Assembly (NCBI RefSeq): GCF_021412625.1
Contig: NZ_JAKCFI010000010.1
Span: 248,001-312,000 of the forward strand
Length of the DNA: 64,000 bases
From: Myxococcus stipitatus
GTDB lineage: Bacteria > Myxococcota > Myxococcia > Myxococcales > Myxococcaceae
Reading direction: 5' to 3'
A model generated the notes under the pieces. That model did no database searches. It had not been told where the DNA came from and saw only the letters and a list, made by a program, of their open reading frames with translations. A program made the position numbers and the translations under genes. Positions 17,950 through 26,712 of this stretch are shown piece after piece (the first letter of the stretch is position 1; each line of letters begins with the position of its first letter).

Positions 17950-18520
17950 GTTTCTCGTGATGGCCTTCTTCGTGGCGCAGCCGCTGCCGGCGGTGGCGGC
18001 GACGCCCGCAGACGGTGGGACGCCTCCGGCGGCGGACGCCGGGGCACAGGGGCAGGGCTCGCTGGCGCCGCTGGACCTGGACGCGCCCATCCAGATCAAC
18101 GCCGACCTCATCAACGGCGACAAGACGCACGCGACGCTCACGGGCAACGTGAGGGCGACGCACCGCACGCTCGAGCTCAAGTGCGACAAGATGACGGCCT
18201 ACTTCACCCAGCCGCGCGTCGTGACGCGGGTGGTGTGCACCGGCGGCGTCAACGCGGTGGATGGGGACCGCATGGCCCGCGGCGAGCGCGCCGAATACGA
18301 CGTGGCCAGCGGCGTGCTGGTGGTGACGGGCTCGCCCGAGGCGCGCCAGGGCACCACGTACATGCGCGGGACGAAGGTCCGCCTCACGCTGGGCAGCGAG
18401 AAGCTCGAGGTGGAGAACGCCGTCATCATCTTCGAGTCCCCGCCGTCCACCCCCGCGCCCGCCCGGAAGAAGCCCGCGCGCGCGCCCGCCGCCCCCGCGG
18501 ACGGAGGCGTGCCCCGGTGA
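17942..18520 (+). CDS. lptA: LPS transport periplasmic protein LptA (OstA-like)
   Basis: 192 aa from the GTG at 17942, which overlaps the lptC 3' end. A hydrophobic signal sequence ([17 protein letters not shown]) with likely cleavage after AAA/AVA is followed by a short Gly/Pro linker. The OstA repeat pattern comes next: [59 protein letters not shown]. LptA bridges the periplasm and carries LPS to LptD. The tail is Pro/Ala/Lys-rich. Stop overlaps the lptB GTG. Confidence 0.88.
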   Translation: MIEFLVMAFFVAQPLPAVAATPADGGTPPAADAGAQGQGSLAPLDLDAPIQINADLINGDKTHATLTGNVRATHRTLELKCDKMTAYFTQPRVVTRVVCTGGVNAVDGDRMARGERAEYDVASGVLVVTGSPEARQGTTYMRGTKVRLTLGSEKLEVENAVIIFESPPSTPAPARKKPARAPAAPADGGVPR

Positions 18521-19257
18521 GCGCGAAGCTGATGGCGGAGGGGCTCCACAAGGCGTACCGGGGCCGTCAGGTGGTGAAGGGCGTGTCGTTCACCGTGTCC
18601 CCCGGCGAGGTGGTGGGCCTCTTGGGCCCCAACGGCGCCGGGAAGACGACGAGCTTCAACATGGTGGTGGGCCTGGTGACGCCCGACGCGGGGCGCGTGC
18701 GCGTGGGCGACGAGGACCTCACCCACCTGCCCATGCACCGCCGAGCGCGCCGGGGCGTGGGCTACCTCCCCCAGGAGGCCTCCGTCTTCCAGAAGCTCAC
18801 CCTGCGCGACAACCTGCTGGCCGTGCTGGAGCTCCAGAAGGGCCTGGACAAGCGCGCCCGCGAGGCCCGCGCCGCCGCCATCCTCGAGGAGTTCGGCCTC
18901 ACCCACGTCGCCGAGTCCCTGGGCGGCACCCTGTCCGGTGGCGAGCGCCGCCGTGCCGAAATCGCGCGCAGCCTGGTGCCCCAGCCGCGCTTCATCCTCT
19001 TCGACGAGCCCTTCGCCGGCGTCGACCCCATCAACGTCGGCGACCTCCAGCGGCAGATATTCCTCCTGCGCGAGCGCGGCCTGGGCGTGCTCATCACCGA
19101 CCACAACGTCCAGGACACCCTCGGCATCTGTGACCGCGCCTACATCATCGCACAGGGACAGATCCTGGAGGAGGGCACCCCGGCGGAGATCGCCGCGTCC
19201 CCCCGGGCGCGCGCCGTCTACCTGGGGGAACGGTTCCGGCTCCAGCAGACCTCCTGA
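18517..19257 (+). CDS. lptB: LPS export ABC transporter ATPase LptB
   Basis: 246 aa, GTG start overlapping the lptA stop as GTGA. Walker A is [11 protein letters not shown]-loop [18 protein letters not shown] (an LptB signature), ABC signature [17 protein letters not shown], Walker [15 protein letters not shown], and the switch His is in [10 protein letters not shown]. LptB powers LPS extraction from the inner membrane. The gene ends the lpxL-lptC-lptA-lptB unit and is followed by a terminator-like hairpin before rpoN. Confidence 0.95.
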   Translation: MSAKLMAEGLHKAYRGRQVVKGVSFTVSPGEVVGLLGPNGAGKTTSFNMVVGLVTPDAGRVRVGDEDLTHLPMHRRARRGVGYLPQEASVFQKLTLRDNLLAVLELQKGLDKRAREARAAAILEEFGLTHVAESLGGTLSGGERRRAEIARSLVPQPRFILFDEPFAGVDPINVGDLQRQIFLLRERGLGVLITDHNVQDTLGICDRAYIIAQGQILEEGTPAEIAASPRARAVYLGERFRLQQTS

Positions 19258-19272
19258 GCCCGGCTGGTCAAC

Positions 19273-19310
19273 GGCCAACCCGATGCATAGACTGGGTTGG
19301 CCTCGCTTTT
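19273..19310 (+). terminator. Rho-independent-type terminator after lptB
   Basis: A perfect 9-bp inverted repeat, GGCCAACCC (19273-19281) and GGGTTGGCC (19294-19302), is followed by TCGCTTTT. It begins 16 nt after the lptB stop, the expected place for a terminator. Confidence 0.65.
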
Positions 19311-19439
19311 GCGCCGCTCGCCCGGCGCCTCCTCCTCACGCGGAGTACGTGTAAACCGTTGGTTTCCTTGTGGAATTTTGAATATGCAAGCAAGGGACCA
19401 CGATTCCACCACTAGACGGCGTCAGGGTGCCTTGTTACG

Positions 19440-19456
19440 TTGGCACGGTCTTTGAT
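19440..19456 (+). promoter_or_regulatory. Sigma-54-like element upstream of rpoN with imperfect -12 box
   Basis: TTGGCACGGTCTTTGAT matches the -24/-12 consensus at every strongly conserved position except that the -12 doublet GC is GA (GG at 19442-19443, ten bases, then GA at 19454-19455). A functional promoter would start near 19467, about 38 nt before the rpoN ATG. It could be a weak promoter or a binding site for autoregulation. Confidence 0.4.
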
Positions 19457-19504
19457 TGGTCCCCTGTCGAAGGGGACTGAATCAGCTCGGGGAGACCCTG
19501 TCTC

Positions 19505-21022
19505 ATGGCGATGGAACTCAAACAAAGCCTGAAGCTCGCGCAGCAGCTGGTGATGACGCCGCAGCTGCAGCAGGCCATCAAGCTGCTCCAGCTCTCGCGG
19601 ATGGAGCTCTTGGAGCAGGTCCGGGAGGAGATGGATCAGAACCCGCTCCTGGAGCAGCCGGACGAGCAGGCGCCCGGGGACGTGGGGGACAAGGAGCCGG
19701 GGGAGGCCTCGCTGGAGGCGGACAACGTCGAGATGCCGCGCGACGTGGAGCTGCCGGCGGCCAACAGCGACACGGCGACGGAGTTCAAGGCGGATGGGGA
19801 CGGGCCCCCGGAGATCGACTGGGAGGCGTACCTCAACAGCTACCAGTTCAACGAGCCGACCACCGCGTCCAACAAGGGCAACGTGGCCACGGACGACCTG
19901 CCGTCGTTCGAGGCCAACCTGGTCAAGAAGGAGGACCTGGTCGACCACATCCAGGAGCAGCTGGGCACGCTGCGCCTGAACGACGCCGAGCGGCGCATCG
20001 CGATGCTCATCCTCGGCAACCTGGATGACGACGGCTACCTGAAGCTGCCGGACCTGGAGGGCGACCCGCTCATCCGCCTGGCCAACGAGGCGGACGTGCC
20101 CATGCACATCGCCGAGCGCACCCTGCGGCGCATCCAGATGCTGGAGCCCCGGGGCTGCGGCGCGAGGGATTTGCAGGAGTGCCTGCTCATCCAGCTGCAG
20201 GGGATGAAGGAGCCGCAGGCGCCGCTGTTGGGCCTCATCATCAAGCGGCACCTGAAGTACCTGGAGAGCAAGAACCTGCCCGCCATCGCCAAGGACCTGA
20301 AGGTCCCGCTGGAGGAGGTGGTGGCGGCGGTGAAGCTCTTGCCCAAGCTGGACCCGAAGCCGGGCCGCAACTTCAGCGGGGACGACGCGCAGTACATCAC
20401 CCCCGACGTGTTCGTCTACAAGATGGGGGACGAGTACACGGTGGTGCTCAACGACGACGGCCTGTCGAAGCTGCGCATCTCCGGCATCTATCGCAACGCG
20501 CTGAAGACGGGCGCGGTGGGCCCCGGCCAGACGAAGGACTTCATCCAGGACAAGCTGCGCAGCGCGGTGTGGCTCATCCGCTCCATCCACCAGCGGCAGC
20601 GGACCATCTACAAGGTCACCGAGAGCATCGTGAAGTTCCAGCGGGACTTCCTGGACAAGGGCATCGCGCACTTGAAGCCCCTCATCCTCCGGGACGTGGC
20701 GGAGGACATCGGCATGCACGAGTCCACGGTGAGCCGCGTGACGACGAGCAAGTACGTCCACACGCCGCAGGGCATCTTCGAGCTGAAGTACTTCTTCAAC
20801 TCGTCCATCTCCCGCGTGTCCGGCGAGGACACGGCGAGCGAGGCGGTCAAGCACCACATCAAGCAGCTGGTGGCGCAGGAGGACGCGCGCAACCCGTACT
20901 CGGACCAGAAGATCGTCGAGCTGCTTCGCGCGCAGGGCACGGAGATTGCCCGGCGCACGGTGGCCAAGTACCGCGAGGTGCTGGGCATCCTGCCGAGCAG
21001 CAAGCGCAAGCGGTACTACTGA
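19505..21022 (+). CDS. rpoN: RNA polymerase sigma-54 factor
   Basis: 505 aa, full length. The Gln/Leu-rich region I (LKQSLKLAQQLVMTPQLQQA) contacts enhancer-binding AAA+ activators. An acidic region II follows, then the core-binding domain (RRIQMLEPRGCGARDLQEC), the HTH that reads the -12 element (LRDVAEDIGMHESTVSRVT), and the C-terminal RpoN box ARRTVAKYREV that reads -24. GGGGAG lies ten bases before the ATG. Position downstream of lptB and upstream of hpf/ptsN is the conserved rpoN neighbourhood. It is required by the pxrR-type activator and pxr promoter found later in this window. Confidence 0.97.
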   Translation: MAMELKQSLKLAQQLVMTPQLQQAIKLLQLSRMELLEQVREEMDQNPLLEQPDEQAPGDVGDKEPGEASLEADNVEMPRDVELPAANSDTATEFKADGDGPPEIDWEAYLNSYQFNEPTTASNKGNVATDDLPSFEANLVKKEDLVDHIQEQLGTLRLNDAERRIAMLILGNLDDDGYLKLPDLEGDPLIRLANEADVPMHIAERTLRRIQMLEPRGCGARDLQECLLIQLQGMKEPQAPLLGLIIKRHLKYLESKNLPAIAKDLKVPLEEVVAAVKLLPKLDPKPGRNFSGDDAQYITPDVFVYKMGDEYTVVLNDDGLSKLRISGIYRNALKTGAVGPGQTKDFIQDKLRSAVWLIRSIHQRQRTIYKVTESIVKFQRDFLDKGIAHLKPLILRDVAEDIGMHESTVSRVTTSKYVHTPQGIFELKYFFNSSISRVSGEDTASEAVKHHIKQLVAQEDARNPYSDQKIVELLRAQGTEIARRTVAKYREVLGILPSSKRKRYY

Positions 21023-21077
21023 GACGCGCGCAAGTGGCCCTTTTCCGCCGGGTCCCCGGCGGACACACTCGGGGGCC

Positions 21078-21719
21078 ATGAGCAGCCACCTTCCCTCCGA
21101 CGACATCCCTCCGCGACGGGAGCCGGTGCCGCTCGTCGCGCCCCCGGTCGTCCTGGAGGGCACGTGGGTGCGACTGGAGCCGCTGGGGCTCGAGCACGCG
21201 CCGGCGCTCCAGGCGCTGTGCGAGCCCGACATCTTCACCCACTTCTCCCAGGTGCTGCGCACGCGCGAGGACGTGGAGTCCTACATCCGCGCGGCGCTGC
21301 GGGGCGCGGAGGCCGGGGTCGAGCGGCCCTTCGTCATCCTGGGACAGAAGACGGGGGAGGCGCTGGGCTCCACCCGCTACCTGGACATCCAGCGCGAGCA
21401 CCGGACGTTGGAGGTGGGCTCCACGTGGCTGGCGCGGCGCGCGTGGCGCACCGTCGTGAACACCGAGTGCAAGTACCTGCTGTTCCGCCACGCCTTCGAG
21501 TCGCTGGGCGTCATGCGCGTGCAGCTCAAGACGGACCGGCGCAACACGCGCTCGCGCGCCGCCATCGAGCGGGTGGGCGCCCGCTTCGAGGGCATCCTCC
21601 GCCACCACATGCTGGTGCGCGGCGGCCAGGTGCGCGACAGCGCCTACTACGCCGTCATCGACACGGAGTGGCCGGAGGTGAAGGCCCGGCTGGAGGCGAT
21701 GCTCCGGCGGGAGGGGTAG
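21078..21719 (+). CDS. GNAT-family N-acetyltransferase (RimJ/RimL-like)
   Basis: 213 aa from the ATG at 21078. The domain begins at VLEGTWVRLEPLGLEHAPAL and includes GEALGSTRYLDIQREHRTLE, EVGSTWLARRAWRT and LKTDRRNTRSRAAIERVGAR, typical of the Acetyltransf_3 branch acting on protein N-termini or small amines. The usual acetyl-CoA loop (Q/RxxGxG/A) is replaced by the RRAWRTVVNTECKYLL stretch seen in this branch. Inserted between rpoN and hpf; not part of the canonical cluster. Confidence 0.8.
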   Translation: MSSHLPSDDIPPRREPVPLVAPPVVLEGTWVRLEPLGLEHAPALQALCEPDIFTHFSQVLRTREDVESYIRAALRGAEAGVERPFVILGQKTGEALGSTRYLDIQREHRTLEVGSTWLARRAWRTVVNTECKYLLFRHAFESLGVMRVQLKTDRRNTRSRAAIERVGARFEGILRHHMLVRGGQVRDSAYYAVIDTEWPEVKARLEAMLRREG

Positions 21720-21811
21720 GCGGGCGGGCGGGCGGGAGCGGGCCCGTTCCTCGCTGGCTCGCCGTTCTGCCGCGCGCGCCGGGCGTCGCGGGGGTATAGG
21801 GTGCGCCCCGT

Positions 21812-22594
21812 ATGCGACCTTCCTTCCTTCAGACTCGGGGCGCCCTGGCGGGGGCGCTCGTGGCGCTCGGCCTGCTGAGCGGCTGTGGCAATTCCCTCAC
21901 CGCGGAGACCGTGGACCTGGCGGGGCTGGCGGACCGCACGCTGCTGTACGCGCTCAACGACGTGGACGCGTACGAGCGGGGGGACGCGCCGGGCGCGCAC
22001 CGCTTCACCATCACCTTCTCCTCGGCGAGCGGCGACCGGTGCACGGACCTGCGCGCGGGCACCACCGCCACCCTCAACGGGCTGCCCATGCGGCTGGAGC
22101 CGGGCGGCGTGGACGACACCGCGGGCCGCGACCTGTGCCTGCCCACGCGGGCCTACTTCGACTTCGACCCGAGCGTGTGGGCGATTCAGGAGCAGGAGGA
22201 CCTGCGCGTGGTGCTCCAGGATTCGACCCACACCGTCGCCCTGACGCTCCAGGGCGGCAAGGCCAAGCGCACCTTCCGGTACGAGGGCGTGGGCGCCGCG
22301 GACCGGCTCATGCGCGGCCAGACGTACTCGTTCCGCTGGCAGCCGGACAACGAGGCGCCCCGCGCCGCGGGCGTCACCCTGCTGCGCGAGGATGGGCTCG
22401 CCACCGCGACCGTGCCCGCGACGCTGACCGACGACGGCGCGGTCCGCTTCACCCTCCTCGACACCACGCCCGTGGCCACCTACCTGCTGACGCTCAGCGG
22501 CTCCACGAGGGGCGTGGTGACGGAGTGCTCGGGCGTGGTCCTCTGCGACGGCGCCTTCCTGCACGCCGAGGAGCGCGTCGTCACTGTCCAGTAG
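21812..22594 (+). CDS. Hypothetical lipoprotein
   Basis: 260 aa. Signal peptide with lipobox LLSGC (ALVALGLLSGCGNSL), so probably anchored to a membrane facing the periplasm or cell surface. The mature part is polar, with many beta-strand-like stretches (for example RFTITFSSASGDRC, AYFDFDPSVWAIQ) and a C-terminal pair of cysteines in ECSGVVLCDGAF. No known domain recognised. TATAGG lies 11 nt before the ATG with no Shine-Dalgarno, hinting at a very short leader. Confidence 0.7.
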   Translation: MRPSFLQTRGALAGALVALGLLSGCGNSLTAETVDLAGLADRTLLYALNDVDAYERGDAPGAHRFTITFSSASGDRCTDLRAGTTATLNGLPMRLEPGGVDDTAGRDLCLPTRAYFDFDPSVWAIQEQEDLRVVLQDSTHTVALTLQGGKAKRTFRYEGVGAADRLMRGQTYSFRWQPDNEAPRAAGVTLLREDGLATATVPATLTDDGAVRFTLLDTTPVATYLLTLSGSTRGVVTECSGVVLCDGAFLHAEERVVTVQ

Positions 22595-22734
22595 CCCCCG
22601 GTCCAGGCCGGGTGTCGCCAGGCTGACGCGACGCGTGAATCCGCGGGGTTGAAGCGTCGGGTGGGGACCGCGTCCGTCGTGCCAGTGACGGGGCGTGCCT
22701 GCCGGGTGTCGACCCCCGGACGCGGGGTGTGGTC

Positions 22735-22769
22735 GGGAAGAGGCAACCCAGGGCGCCGGGTTGCTTCCC
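22735..22769 (+). other. Bulged hairpin upstream of hpf
   Basis: GGGAAG and CAACCC (22735-22749, with a 3-nt AGG bulge between them) pair with GGGTTGCTTCCC (22758-22769), giving a 12-bp GC-rich stem with an 8-nt loop. It sits between the lipoprotein gene and hpf and may be a terminator or a 5' leader structure. A short palindrome CAGAA-CGT-TTCTG follows at 22775-22787. Confidence 0.4.
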
Positions 22770-22828
22770 GCGGACAGAACGTTTCTGATCTGTCACGCAG
22801 CTCCCCTCACCCTAGGAGGCAGCCACGC

Positions 22829-23500
22829 ATGCAGTTCAACATCACCTTCCGTCAGTTCGGGGCGTCGGATTCCCTCAAGGAGTACGCACGCGAGAAGGTA
22901 GAGCGGGTGAACAGGCTGTTGGATAGAGCGGGCGAGGCCCACGTGGTCCTCTCCCTGGAGCGGCATCTCCACCACGCGGACATCACCATCCACTCCGGCG
23001 CCTGGGTCCTCCGAGGCCGGGACAAGAGCGATGACATGTACGCGTCCATCGACCTGGCGATGGACAAGATCGAACGCCAGCTGCGGCGCTACCGGGACAA
23101 GCTGAAGACGCATCACGGCCGCGAGCGCGTCCACCACCGACAGGACCTGGTGAATCACCTGAAGGTGCGCCACGCCGTCTTCGAGGTCCCCGACACGGAG
23201 GAGCTGGCGGCCGTCGCGGAGAAGCCCGCGGTGAGCGGCGCCGAGGCGCCCAAGGCCACCCCGGTGGTCTCCGCGGCCTCCTCGCCCGCGACGCGCGTGG
23301 TGAGCTCCACGCAGCTGACCGTCAAGCCGCTGTCCGTGGACGAGGCGGTGATGCAGATGAACCTGATGAACAACGACTTCTACGTCTTCCACAACGTGGA
23401 GTCGGACGCGCTGGGCATCGTCTACCGGCGCAAGGATGGGCAGTACGGCCTCATCGAGCCGCACGAGCCGGCGCCGCTGGCCGCCGCCGCGGGCACCTGA
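22829..23500 (+). CDS. hpf: Ribosome hibernation promoting factor, long form
   Basis: 223 aa. The N-terminal ~100 residues are the RaiA/YfiA domain (MQFNITFRQFGASDSLKEYA, DITIHSGAWVLRGRDKSDDM, MDKIERQLRRYRDKLK) that binds the decoding centre of stationary-phase ribosomes. After an Ala/Pro linker, residues ~165-215 form the dimerisation domain (KPLSVDEAVMQMNLMNNDFY, GIVYRRKDGQYGLIEP) that joins 70S into 100S. Start set by AGGAGG at 22814-22819. Linkage to rpoN and ptsN is widely conserved. Confidence 0.93.
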   Translation: MQFNITFRQFGASDSLKEYAREKVERVNRLLDRAGEAHVVLSLERHLHHADITIHSGAWVLRGRDKSDDMYASIDLAMDKIERQLRRYRDKLKTHHGRERVHHRQDLVNHLKVRHAVFEVPDTEELAAVAEKPAVSGAEAPKATPVVSAASSPATRVVSSTQLTVKPLSVDEAVMQMNLMNNDFYVFHNVESDALGIVYRRKDGQYGLIEPHEPAPLAAAAGT

Positions 23501-23526
23501 GGTCCTCCGGTCCGCGGTGGAAGCAA

Positions 23527-23561
23527 CGCGCTCCGCCACCCCCCTCGGGAGGCGGAGCGCG
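23527..23561 (+). terminator. Hairpin terminator after hpf
   Basis: CGCGCTCCGCC (23527-23537) and GGCGGAGCGCG (23551-23561) form a perfect 11-bp stem with a 13-nt loop, 27 nt after the hpf stop. No U-tract follows. Confidence 0.55.
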
Positions 23562-23738
23562 CGGCACCCCGGTCCGGTGTGGAACCGGGGCGCCAGGTCC
23601 TCCCCATGTCGGACCTGTCACGGCCCTGGCGCGCGACGTGCCGCGCCCGCCCGTGACGCGCCACCCGCTGGGGCGTGGCGGCGCTGTCCGGTCCAGGGAA
23701 CGCTCCGGGACGCCGGGGCATATCGGCATCGAGAAGAC

Positions 23739-23776
23739 GACGCGCCCCATCCCTCCCCCGGAGGATGGAGCGCGTC
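23739..23776 (-). terminator. Hairpin downstream of the minus-strand lipoprotein gene
   Basis: GACGCGC-C-CCATCC (23739-23752) pairs with GGATGG-A-GCGCGTC (23763-23776): 13 bp with one mismatch and a 10-nt loop. It lies 38 nt beyond the stop of the convergent lipoprotein gene. Together with the hpf hairpin it explains most structure in the 314-bp convergent gap 23501-23814; nothing else was seen there. Confidence 0.5.
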
Positions 23777-23814
23777 GGGCCATCCCTCGGGAGGGCGGCG
23801 CTGGAAGGGGTGTG

Positions 23815-24441
23815 TCAGAAGACTTCCTTGCAGGGGAAGCGGTTGGACCCGGGGCGGTCCTGGGCCACGCCGCTGGAGATGGCCACGCGCGGCACCATCA
23901 CCGGTCCCTGGGTGTTGACGAGCGTCAGCGCCATCAGCGCGGCCCGCTCGCCCAGCTGGCGCTGGGCGATGGTGGCGGGGAACGCCACGGCGATGTCCCG
24001 CTCCAGCACGCCGCCGCACTGGCGCACGCCCTCGAGGGTGGTGTCGCTGGCGCGCTTGAGGGCATAGGCGCAGCCGCCCACGCGGCCGTGAAGCCACGTC
24101 CCATCCTCGGTGAGGTCCACGAGCACGCCGCCGAAGCTGCCCCAGACGCGGGTGTCGTCACCCTCGGCCAGCTCCAGCCGCGTCGCCTGCTCGCCCACGG
24201 TGCCGGTCATCTTCTGGTAGTCCCAGGCGAGCGCCACGGGGCTGCTGCGGAAGCGCCCGCGCATGCCGTGCTCGTCCAGACGCAGGGTCGACGAGGGGCC
24301 GGTGAGGTCGTTCCCCTCGAGCACGAGGGGCTCCTGCCCCTCGCGCCCCAGGGCTTGTCCCTGGGTGACGCGGGCGGTGGTGGCGCAGCCAGTGGCCAGG
24401 GCGGAGACGAGGACGAGGGTCGAGAACAGTGGGCGCGTCAT
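23815..24441 (-). CDS. Hypothetical lipoprotein
   Basis: 208 aa. MTRPLFSTLVLVSALATGCA is a lipoprotein signal with lipobox ATGC. The mature protein is beta-rich, with TLRLDEHGMRGRFRSSPVAL and VWGSFGGVLVDLTEDGTWLH, and contains three further cysteines (GGCAYAL, RQCGGV, FPCKEVF). No domain recognised. Divergent from ptsN and convergent with hpf, so it is independently transcribed inside the otherwise conserved rpoN-hpf-ptsN region. Confidence 0.68.
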   Translation of the reverse strand: MTRPLFSTLVLVSALATGCATTARVTQGQALGREGQEPLVLEGNDLTGPSSTLRLDEHGMRGRFRSSPVALAWDYQKMTGTVGEQATRLELAEGDDTRVWGSFGGVLVDLTEDGTWLHGRVGGCAYALKRASDTTLEGVRQCGGVLERDIAVAFPATIAQRQLGERAALMALTLVNTQGPVMVPRVAISSGVAQDRPGSNRFPCKEVF

Positions 24442-24656
24442 GGCGCTCCTCCGGGGTGTGGGGTGGGGCGTGTCGTGGTTTCAAGGCGGGAAACGGCGGG
24501 CCGGGGCACGCATATCGCCCCGGGGTACGGGCCCCGCCCCCCGCCGCCCTGATGCGCAGTGAGCGGCCGTGGCTTTTCGGCGACAGGCGACCCTTGCGCG
24601 AATCCAGGGTGAGGAGTAATTGCGGCAAGCTCAGGAGCGCCAGCGCGGGAGCGTCA

Positions 24657-25118
24657 GTGAGAATCGCCGAGTTCCTCAGCCCCCAAGCCGTCATCGCGGA
24701 CATGCAGTCGCGGACGAAGCCAGAGGTGTTGCGCGAGCTGAGCGCGACGCTGGTGCGGGCCCATCCGCAGCTGCAGGAAGACCGCCTGGTCGACGTGCTT
24801 CGCGAGCGCGAGAAGCTGGGCAGCACCGGCATCGGCGAGGGCGTGGCCATCCCCCACGGCAAGCTGCCGGGCATGACGCAGCTGCAGGCCGCCTTCGGCG
24901 TGTCCCGGGCGGGCGTGGACTTCGAGGCCATCGACGGCAAGGCCACCCACCTGTTCTTCGCCCTGGTGGCGCCGGAGAACAGCGCGGGCGTCCACCTCAA
25001 GGCGCTCGCTCGCATCTCCCGCCTCTTCAAGAACCCCCGCTTCCGGGCCGCCATCCTCGAGGCGCCCTCGGCCGCGGACATCCACGCCCTCATCATCCAG
25101 GAAGACGCCCGGCCCTGA
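24657..25118 (+). CDS. ptsN: PTS IIA-like nitrogen regulatory protein
   Basis: 153 aa from the GTG at 24657 (GGGAGCG upstream). It matches EIIA-Ntr: RIAEFLSPQAVIADMQSRTK, LGSTGIGEGVAIPHGKLPGM with the phosphorylated His67, and THLFFALVAPENSAGVHLKA. It takes phosphate from the PTS-Ntr chain (EI-Ntr, NPr) and regulates nitrogen, potassium or stringent-response functions. An in-frame ATG at 24552 would add 35 residues not typical of the family. Its usual partner hprK or npr is not in the window. Confidence 0.92.
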   Translation: MRIAEFLSPQAVIADMQSRTKPEVLRELSATLVRAHPQLQEDRLVDVLREREKLGSTGIGEGVAIPHGKLPGMTQLQAAFGVSRAGVDFEAIDGKATHLFFALVAPENSAGVHLKALARISRLFKNPRFRAAILEAPSAADIHALIIQEDARP

Positions 25119-25139
25119 GCCGGCAGGGGAGGTCCTCGC

Positions 25140-25985
25140 ATGGACGTGGTGCTCCGCCCCATCAATGATCGCTTCTTCCACGAGCAGGTCCTGCCCTTCC
25201 TCACGCGGGCCATGGGCGATGCCTCGGGCGCGCTCGAGACGCTGATGGAGGGGCTGGGGGACGGGCAGGCGCGCATGCTGTGCGAGCGCATGCTGGCCAC
25301 GGCGGTGCCGGGCGGACTGAACGCGGTGGACGCGGACCCGTGGGCGGACCTGGTGGACCGGCTCGCCTTCCTGCTCTGGACGGAGGGCCCCGCCGGCTGG
25401 GAGGTCAGCCGCGCGCACGCCGGCTACGCGGACGCGTGGGACGAGGCGCTGCACCTGGCGCTGATGCTGGAGGAGCCCAACTACCCCTACTGGGACTCGC
25501 GCGAGGCGCGCGAGGTGCGTGACGGCTTCCGCCTGCGTCCGTTGCCGGACATGGGGCTGGCCTCGCTGCTGGCGGGGTACTGGGACCCCTTCCCGGAGTT
25601 CCCGCCCGACCGCGTCTTCGTCACGCAGGGCCGGGGCGAGTACTTCCCGGCGATGAGCTTCGCCTTCGCGGACTGGGCCTGGCGCCCGGCGCGGGCGGTG
25701 GCGCACTGGCAGGTGAACCTGCCGCGCAAGCTGGAGCGGCTGCTGGCGCGCGAGCAGGCGCGGATGAAGCTGCCGGCGCTGCCGGAGAAGGACGAGGTGC
25801 TCGGCTACTGGCTGGGCAAGCTGCCCCAGCCGCCGCCGCTGACGGTGGCCTTCTCCGGCCTGGGGCCGCGCGCGGCCAACTGGATTCGCGAGCTGGGCGC
25901 GCTCACCGGCCACATCCGCGAGGCGGCGCTGGCCAAGCAGGGCCTGGCCGCGCTCGTCACCAAGGGCAACACCGTCCGCGTCTAG
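25140..25985 (+). CDS. Conserved protein of unknown function
   Basis: 281 aa with GGGGAGG before the ATG, 21 nt after ptsN, so likely co-transcribed. No known domain recognised. It is acidic/aromatic and mostly helical, with [13 protein letters not shown] and [17 protein letters not shown] in the middle and a C-terminal [20 protein letters not shown] helix. No signal peptide or membrane segment, so cytosolic. Its stop shares the palindrome CTAG with the stop of the convergent dtd gene. Confidence 0.7.
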   Translation: MDVVLRPINDRFFHEQVLPFLTRAMGDASGALETLMEGLGDGQARMLCERMLATAVPGGLNAVDADPWADLVDRLAFLLWTEGPAGWEVSRAHAGYADAWDEALHLALMLEEPNYPYWDSREAREVRDGFRLRPLPDMGLASLLAGYWDPFPEFPPDRVFVTQGRGEYFPAMSFAFADWAWRPARAVAHWQVNLPRKLERLLAREQARMKLPALPEKDEVLGYWLGKLPQPPPLTVAFSGLGPRAANWIRELGALTGHIREAALAKQGLAALVTKGNTVRV

Positions 25986-26443
25986 CCCCTGGGCGCGGCG
26001 GGGCCGGGGCTCTCCAGCAGCAGGGTGACGGGCCCGTCGTTGACGAGGGCCACCTTCATGTCCGCCGCGAAGACGCCGGTGCCCACTGCGAGGCCTCGCT
26101 GCCGCAGCGCCTCGCACGCCCGCTCGTAGAGGGCCTTGGCGACGGTGGGCTCCATGGCGTCGATGAAGCTGGGGCGCCGGCCCTTGCGCGCGTCGCCGTA
26201 GAGGGTGAACTGGCTCACCACGATGAGCTGCCTCGAGGTGTCCTCGAGGGACAGGTTCATCTTCCCGTCCGCGTCCTCGAAGATGCGCAGGGTGGCCAGC
26301 TTCTCCACCATCCACGCCACGTCCGCCTCCGTGTCGCCCTTGCCCACGCCCAGGAGCACGAGCAGGCCCGGGCCCATCTGGCTGACCCGCTGCCCGTCCA
26401 CCGTCACGGACGCCTCCAGCACCCGCTGCACCACCGCTCGCAT
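25982..26443 (-). CDS. dtd: D-aminoacyl-tRNA deacylase
   Basis: 153 aa, standard length. [20 protein letters not shown] opens the DTD fold, [20 protein letters not shown] holds the SQxT active-site motif, and [11 protein letters not shown] contains the conserved Gly-cisPro-like NDGPVT motif. It frees D-amino acids from mischarged tRNA. Terminal four bases overlap the convergent upstream gene's stop. A second, YbaK-type deacylase is found at 14433-14969. Confidence 0.95.
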   Translation of the reverse strand: MRAVVQRVLEASVTVDGQRVSQMGPGLLVLLGVGKGDTEADVAWMVEKLATLRIFEDADGKMNLSLEDTSRQLIVVSQFTLYGDARKGRRPSFIDAMEPTVAKALYERACEALRQRGLAVGTGVFAADMKVALVNDGPVTLLLESPGPAAPRG

Positions 26444-26712
26444 CGTCGCCTTCCTCCCGTCACGCCGAGGGGCGCGCGTCAGGGCCCGCCATCCCCTCCT
26501 CGTCGTCGTGAGGCGCCGGTATACCCCGACGTGGGGGGCGCGGCGGAGCGGACCCACCCGGGAGGGCTGTCAGAGGCCCGCGCCATCATGAACGCGGGTG
26601 CTGCCATGTCACTCGAAGGTTGCAATGAGAAGAAGTCCACACGGTGGACTCTCATTTTTCCACTGGGCGGTAGAGCGAGCGCCCAACCGTGGACTCCCGC
26701 TGCCCCTCTCCC

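Noticed and set aside
19297-19312. A second sigma-54 promoter between lptB and rpoN as an annotated feature
   Set aside because: The match falls exactly on the 3' arm and T-tract of a convincing terminator hairpin, so it is kept only as a low-interest observation.
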